DNA from: Flavobacterium psychrophilum
GTDB lineage: Bacteria; Bacteroidota; Bacteroidia; Flavobacteriales; Flavobacteriaceae
DNA length: 24,416 nucleotides
Assembly (NCBI GenBank): GCA_945872875.1
Contig: CAMCBB010000013.1
Span: forward strand, 1 to 24,416
Reading direction: 5' to 3'
Part shown: one piece after another, positions 23,447 to 24,416 of the stretch
Layout: every line of letters begins with the position of its first letter
Position numbering within the stretch: position 1 is the stretch's first letter
Position numbers and translations under genes: made by a program
The notes under the pieces: generated by a model
Databases searched by the model: none
The model's input: the letters and a program-made list of their open reading frames with translations, nothing else
Told to the model about the DNA's origin: nothing

Positions 23447-24361
23447 ATGGAAGAATCTAATTCTCATAACCATTCTCACAAACACGTAGTTCAAGGTAAA
23501 AACTTAGTTTATTCAATTTTACTGAATTTATTTATTACAGTTTCTCAAATTATTGGTGGAATTGCCTCTGGGAGTTTAGCCTTATTATCGGATGCGCTAC
23601 ATAATTTTTCAGATGTTCTATCTTTAGGATTCAGTTTAATTGCACACAAACTTTCCCATAAAAAAGCAAATGAAGACCACACTTTTGGGTATAAAAGAGC
23701 CGAATTAATTGCGGCGTTCATAAACGCATCAACATTAATTATAGTTGCTTTTATATTGATTTATGGTGCAGCAAACCGTTTTTTTAATCCAAAACCGATA
23801 GAATCAAGTATTGTTATTTGGTTATCGATATTGGGAATTGTGGTTAACGGCACATCGGTTTTATTATTACAAAAAGACGCCGAACACAACATCAATATGA
23901 AATCGGCGTACTTACATTTATTAACCGATATGATGGCCTCCGTTGCAGTCCTTGTTGGCGGATTGTTGATGAAATTTTTTGGTTGGTATTGGGTTGATGG
24001 AGTTTTAACAATATTAATTGGATTCTATTTAATTTTTGTTGGATACGATTTATTAAAAACTTCTACTAAAATGTTAATGTTGTTTACTCCAGATGCTATT
24101 AATTTATTAGAGATAGTTGAAGAAGTAAATAAAATTCCTGGCGCAGGAAATTTACATCATGTTCACGTTTGGTATCTTAATGAAGAAGAATTGCACCTTG
24201 AAGCGCATTTAGATTGTGCTCACGATATTAAAATAAGTGAATTTGATGAATTACTTCATAAAATAGAGAACGTTTTATATGAAAAATTCAATATAAATCA
24301 TGTTACCATTCAGCCTGAATATAAAAAAGAAGACCCTAAAGAAATTATTGTTCAGGATTAA
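23447..24361 (+). CDS. Cation diffusion facilitator (CDF) family zinc/cation exporter
   Basis: 304 residues. A His-rich N-terminus (HNHSHKH) precedes the six-helix CDF core. Helix 2 carries the metal-site motif SLALLSDALHNFSD and helix 5 carries HLLTDMMASVAVLVG. The C-terminal cytoplasmic domain includes HVHVWYLNEEELHLEAHLDC and NINHVTIQPE, with further metal-binding histidines. It exports Zn2+ (possibly Co2+ or Cd2+) from the cytoplasm using the proton gradient, resembling CzcD/ZitB. The exact metal is not readable. It starts on the base after the rpiB stop, with no independent promoter visible. Confidence 0.92.
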   Translation: MEESNSHNHSHKHVVQGKNLVYSILLNLFITVSQIIGGIASGSLALLSDALHNFSDVLSLGFSLIAHKLSHKKANEDHTFGYKRAELIAAFINASTLIIVAFILIYGAANRFFNPKPIESSIVIWLSILGIVVNGTSVLLLQKDAEHNINMKSAYLHLLTDMMASVAVLVGGLLMKFFGWYWVDGVLTILIGFYLIFVGYDLLKTSTKMLMLFTPDAINLLEIVEEVNKIPGAGNLHHVHVWYLNEEELHLEAHLDCAHDIKISEFDELLHKIENVLYEKFNINHVTIQPEYKKEDPKEIIVQD

Positions 24362-24372
24362 ATAATTCCAAA

Positions 24373-24416
24373 ATGACCAACATACAATTCGTCCAGGCAC
24401 AAGTAAACACGGTGCC
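24373..24416 (+). CDS. 5' end of an unidentified gene, cut by the window edge
   Basis: The ATG at 24373 opens a frame (MTNIQFVQAQVNTV...) that runs off the window after 14 codons, 11 bases after the exporter stop. The spacing suggests it belongs to the same operon. A GNAT-like N-terminus is conceivable but cannot be supported from 14 residues. Confidence 0.4.
   Translation, partial: MTNIQFVQAQVNTV

Overview
The window looks like a chromosomal segment of a Bacteroidetes bacterium, most likely Flavobacteriaceae (Flavobacterium-like). The reasons are the strongly AT-rich sequence, the repeated use of the Bacteroidetes -7 promoter element TAnnTTTG, and gene families typical of that group: a DUF4837 lipoprotein, a DUF4175 giant, a head-GIN/DUF2807 protein, an OmpH-like lipoprotein and a LysM-rich MltD. 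I see no prophage, insertion sequence, CRISPR array or defence cassette. Almost everything is core housekeeping.

Layout: 1-102 is the 3' end of an OmpA-like gene. 103-5161 is a minus-strand block: ElaA-like acetyltransferase, DUF4837 lipoprotein, MltD-type lytic transglycosylase and phosphoglycerate kinase. 5286-6822 (+) holds holB and a DoxX-like membrane protein, closed by a perfect bidirectional terminator shared with ompH (-). 7692-14361 (-) carries a methyltransferase, mnmG, ybeY and a 1124-residue DUF4175 membrane/coiled-coil protein. gltX (+) and glnS (-) converge on a shared terminator. folB and tRNA-Cys(GCA) follow on +. After the tRNA comes an array with an exact 82-bp period whose units seem to start with decaying copies of the tRNA 3' end. 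18676-22273 (-) carries a LysE-family exporter, a DUF2807 protein and RNase R. A 741-bp gene-free, extremely AT-rich gap follows. Beyond it, all genes run on +: rpiB, a CDF zinc/cation exporter and the start of another gene.

The most interesting content is chromosome-maintenance DNA rather than a new protein system. (i) The 22274-23014 gap carries four TTWTCAACA sequences that resemble DnaA boxes, and gene orientation switches from mostly minus to all plus across it. I propose it as oriC. (ii) Three sites matching the ParB-binding parS consensus (TGTTNCACGTGAAACA) lie around mnmG at 8577, 10519 and 10575, 12-14 kb from that gap. One of them encodes the last residues of YbeY. Together they suggest an origin/centromere domain without dnaA or parAB in the window.

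Functionally, the minus-strand blocks combine cell-envelope work (MltD, OmpH, DUF4837), tRNA and rRNA processing (MnmG, YbeY, RNase R, GltX, GlnS) and central metabolism (Pgk; RpiB on the plus strand). Most transcription units have a recognisable -7 box close to the start codon. Those boxes were used, with alternative TTG or upstream ATG codons, to choose starts for mltD, pgk, holB, ompH, the methyltransferase and folB.
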